NCBI GenBank assembly: GCA_030607715.1
Contig: JAUWJM010000099.1
Span: 1-6,213 of the forward strand
Length of the DNA stretch: 6,213 nt
DNA from: Candidatus Aerophobota bacterium
Lineage (GTDB): Bacteria > Aerophobota > Aerophobia > Aerophobales > B3-G15
Reading direction: 5' to 3'
The notes under the pieces were generated by a model. It had not been told where the DNA came from. It saw only the letters and a list, made by a program, of their open reading frames with translations, and made no database searches. The position numbers and the translations under genes were made by a program. This document shows positions 5,537 through 6,213 of the stretch, in pieces (within the stretch, counting starts at the first letter, position 1; each line of letters begins with the position of its first letter).

Positions 5537-6213
5537 GCTCTCTAGGAGGTTTTCCAGAAAATCTGGTTCTAAACGACAGGAAACAGATTGGTTGCCCACT
5601 TTTGTTAATAGATTGTTAAAAAAGAGATTATTAGCTACTCTCACCTCAGCCACAGCATTAATAATCTGATCTTTTCTTTCTGGATTAATTCCTTTTAATC
5701 GCCTTATCAGTCCTTTCTCTGTAGCTGGATTGAAAAGACTATTGAGAAAAAACTTAATCTTACTATTAGAGATTTCTATTCCTAAGTAACTGGTAGCTAC
5801 TTCTTCCAAATTATGAGCTTCATCAAAGATGACAGCTTCAAACTCGGGGAGTACTTTTTCTTCAGCACAGAGATTGGCCATGTAAAGGTGATGGTTAACT
5901 ACCAAAATCTGGGCCCGGGCCCATGCTTTTCTGGCCCGATTATAATAGCAACTTTTCCTGAAGGGGCATTTATCTCCCAGACAAAGATCTGCTTCTCGAT
6001 TAATTTCAGACCAAATAGTGTTATCAGGCACAAAATTTAACTCTGATTTTAAACCAGTTTTGGTATTCCTTGCCCAGGTAGCAATTTTTTTTATCTGTTT
6101 TCTGAGTGTTTGTTTAGTGAACAGTCCTTCTAAGGTGGCTTGAGTGTACTTTCTTCGGCAAAGATAGTTGTTAGCTCCCAGACAAAGAGAGTATTGAAAA
6201 TCAATCCCTAAAG
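5510..6213 (-). pseudogene. dinG: DinG/XPD-like Fe-S helicase, 5' fragment, cut by the window edge and ended by a frameshift
   Basis: The frame is open from the right edge (GIDFQYSLCLGANNYLC...), so the GTG at 6031 is internal. Four cysteines suit a 4Fe-4S cluster: NYLC (codon 6158-6160), then DLC, DKC and KSC at 5981-5983, 5966-5968 and 5948-5950. The last three are spaced 5 and 6 residues, the same as C194/C199/C205 of E. coli DinG. LVVNHHLYM follows, then the DEAH box in AVIFDEAHNLEEVATSYLG (5813-5824). Near FLENLLESHYY the translation derails and stops at 5510-5512, while the true continuation lies in the next frame. The shift maps to about 5528-5540, a TTATTAT run. It equals one missing base or two extra bases. 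Walker A and roughly 100 or more N-terminal residues, possibly with an exonuclease domain, lie outside the window. A one-base sequencing error would look the same. Confidence 0.85.

Noticed and set aside
5510..5560. Programmed ribosomal frameshift in the dinG-like gene
   Set aside because: There is no slippery heptamer or obvious downstream stem-loop at the switch point, and DinG helicases are not known to use frameshifting.
1..6213. CRISPR array, tRNA or rRNA
   Set aside because: No regularly spaced long repeats and no tRNA cloverleaf or conserved rRNA segments were seen on either strand.

Overview
The window looks like a piece of a low-GC bacterial chromosome or contig. The evidence is AT-rich coding sequence with many AAA, GAA, AGA and ATA codons, strong Shine-Dalgarno sites (AAAGGAGG) and sigma70-like TTGACN/TATNNT promoters. 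I cannot name the genus. Nearly everything is on the minus strand; one insertion-sequence remnant and one orphan coding fragment are on the plus strand. The content is accessory: two helicases, two toxin-antitoxin-like loci and IS debris.

Layout from high to low coordinates, following minus-strand transcription. (1) 6213-4527: a DinG/XPD-type iron-sulfur helicase that enters from the right edge and is broken by a frameshift near 5528-5540. (2) 4446-3800: a VapBC pair with an intact ribbon-helix-helix antitoxin and a PIN toxin carrying an amber codon at position 30. (3) 3783-3152: IS debris. It holds a plus-strand transposase N-terminus (3272-3604), an unrecognised 42-codon plus-strand tail (3655-3783) and a probable IS left end next to the promoter of the next gene. 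(4) 3091-2033: an AbiEi-like protein with a PD-(D/E)XK-like N-terminus and a central winged helix, preceded by a symmetric array of operator-like repeats. (5) 2032-1787: an in-frame, start-less coding tail, possibly the C-terminus of a deleted partner. (6) 1541-42: a SNF2/RapA-like helicase with a very good promoter, an ochre codon at 161 and loss of homology before helicase domain 2.

The main message is decay. At least four genes are interrupted by different kinds of lesion (ochre, amber, -1 frameshift, truncations), all in genes of defence, toxin-antitoxin or mobile type. Because the premature stops include both TAA and TAG, and TAA, TAG and TGA all also act as apparently normal terminators here, I favour pseudogenisation or sequence error over stop-codon recoding. 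The intact products predicted from this window are the AbiEi-like protein and the VapB antitoxin. I see no complete new defence system. The most interesting intact element is the AbiEi-like regulator with its nested operator array.
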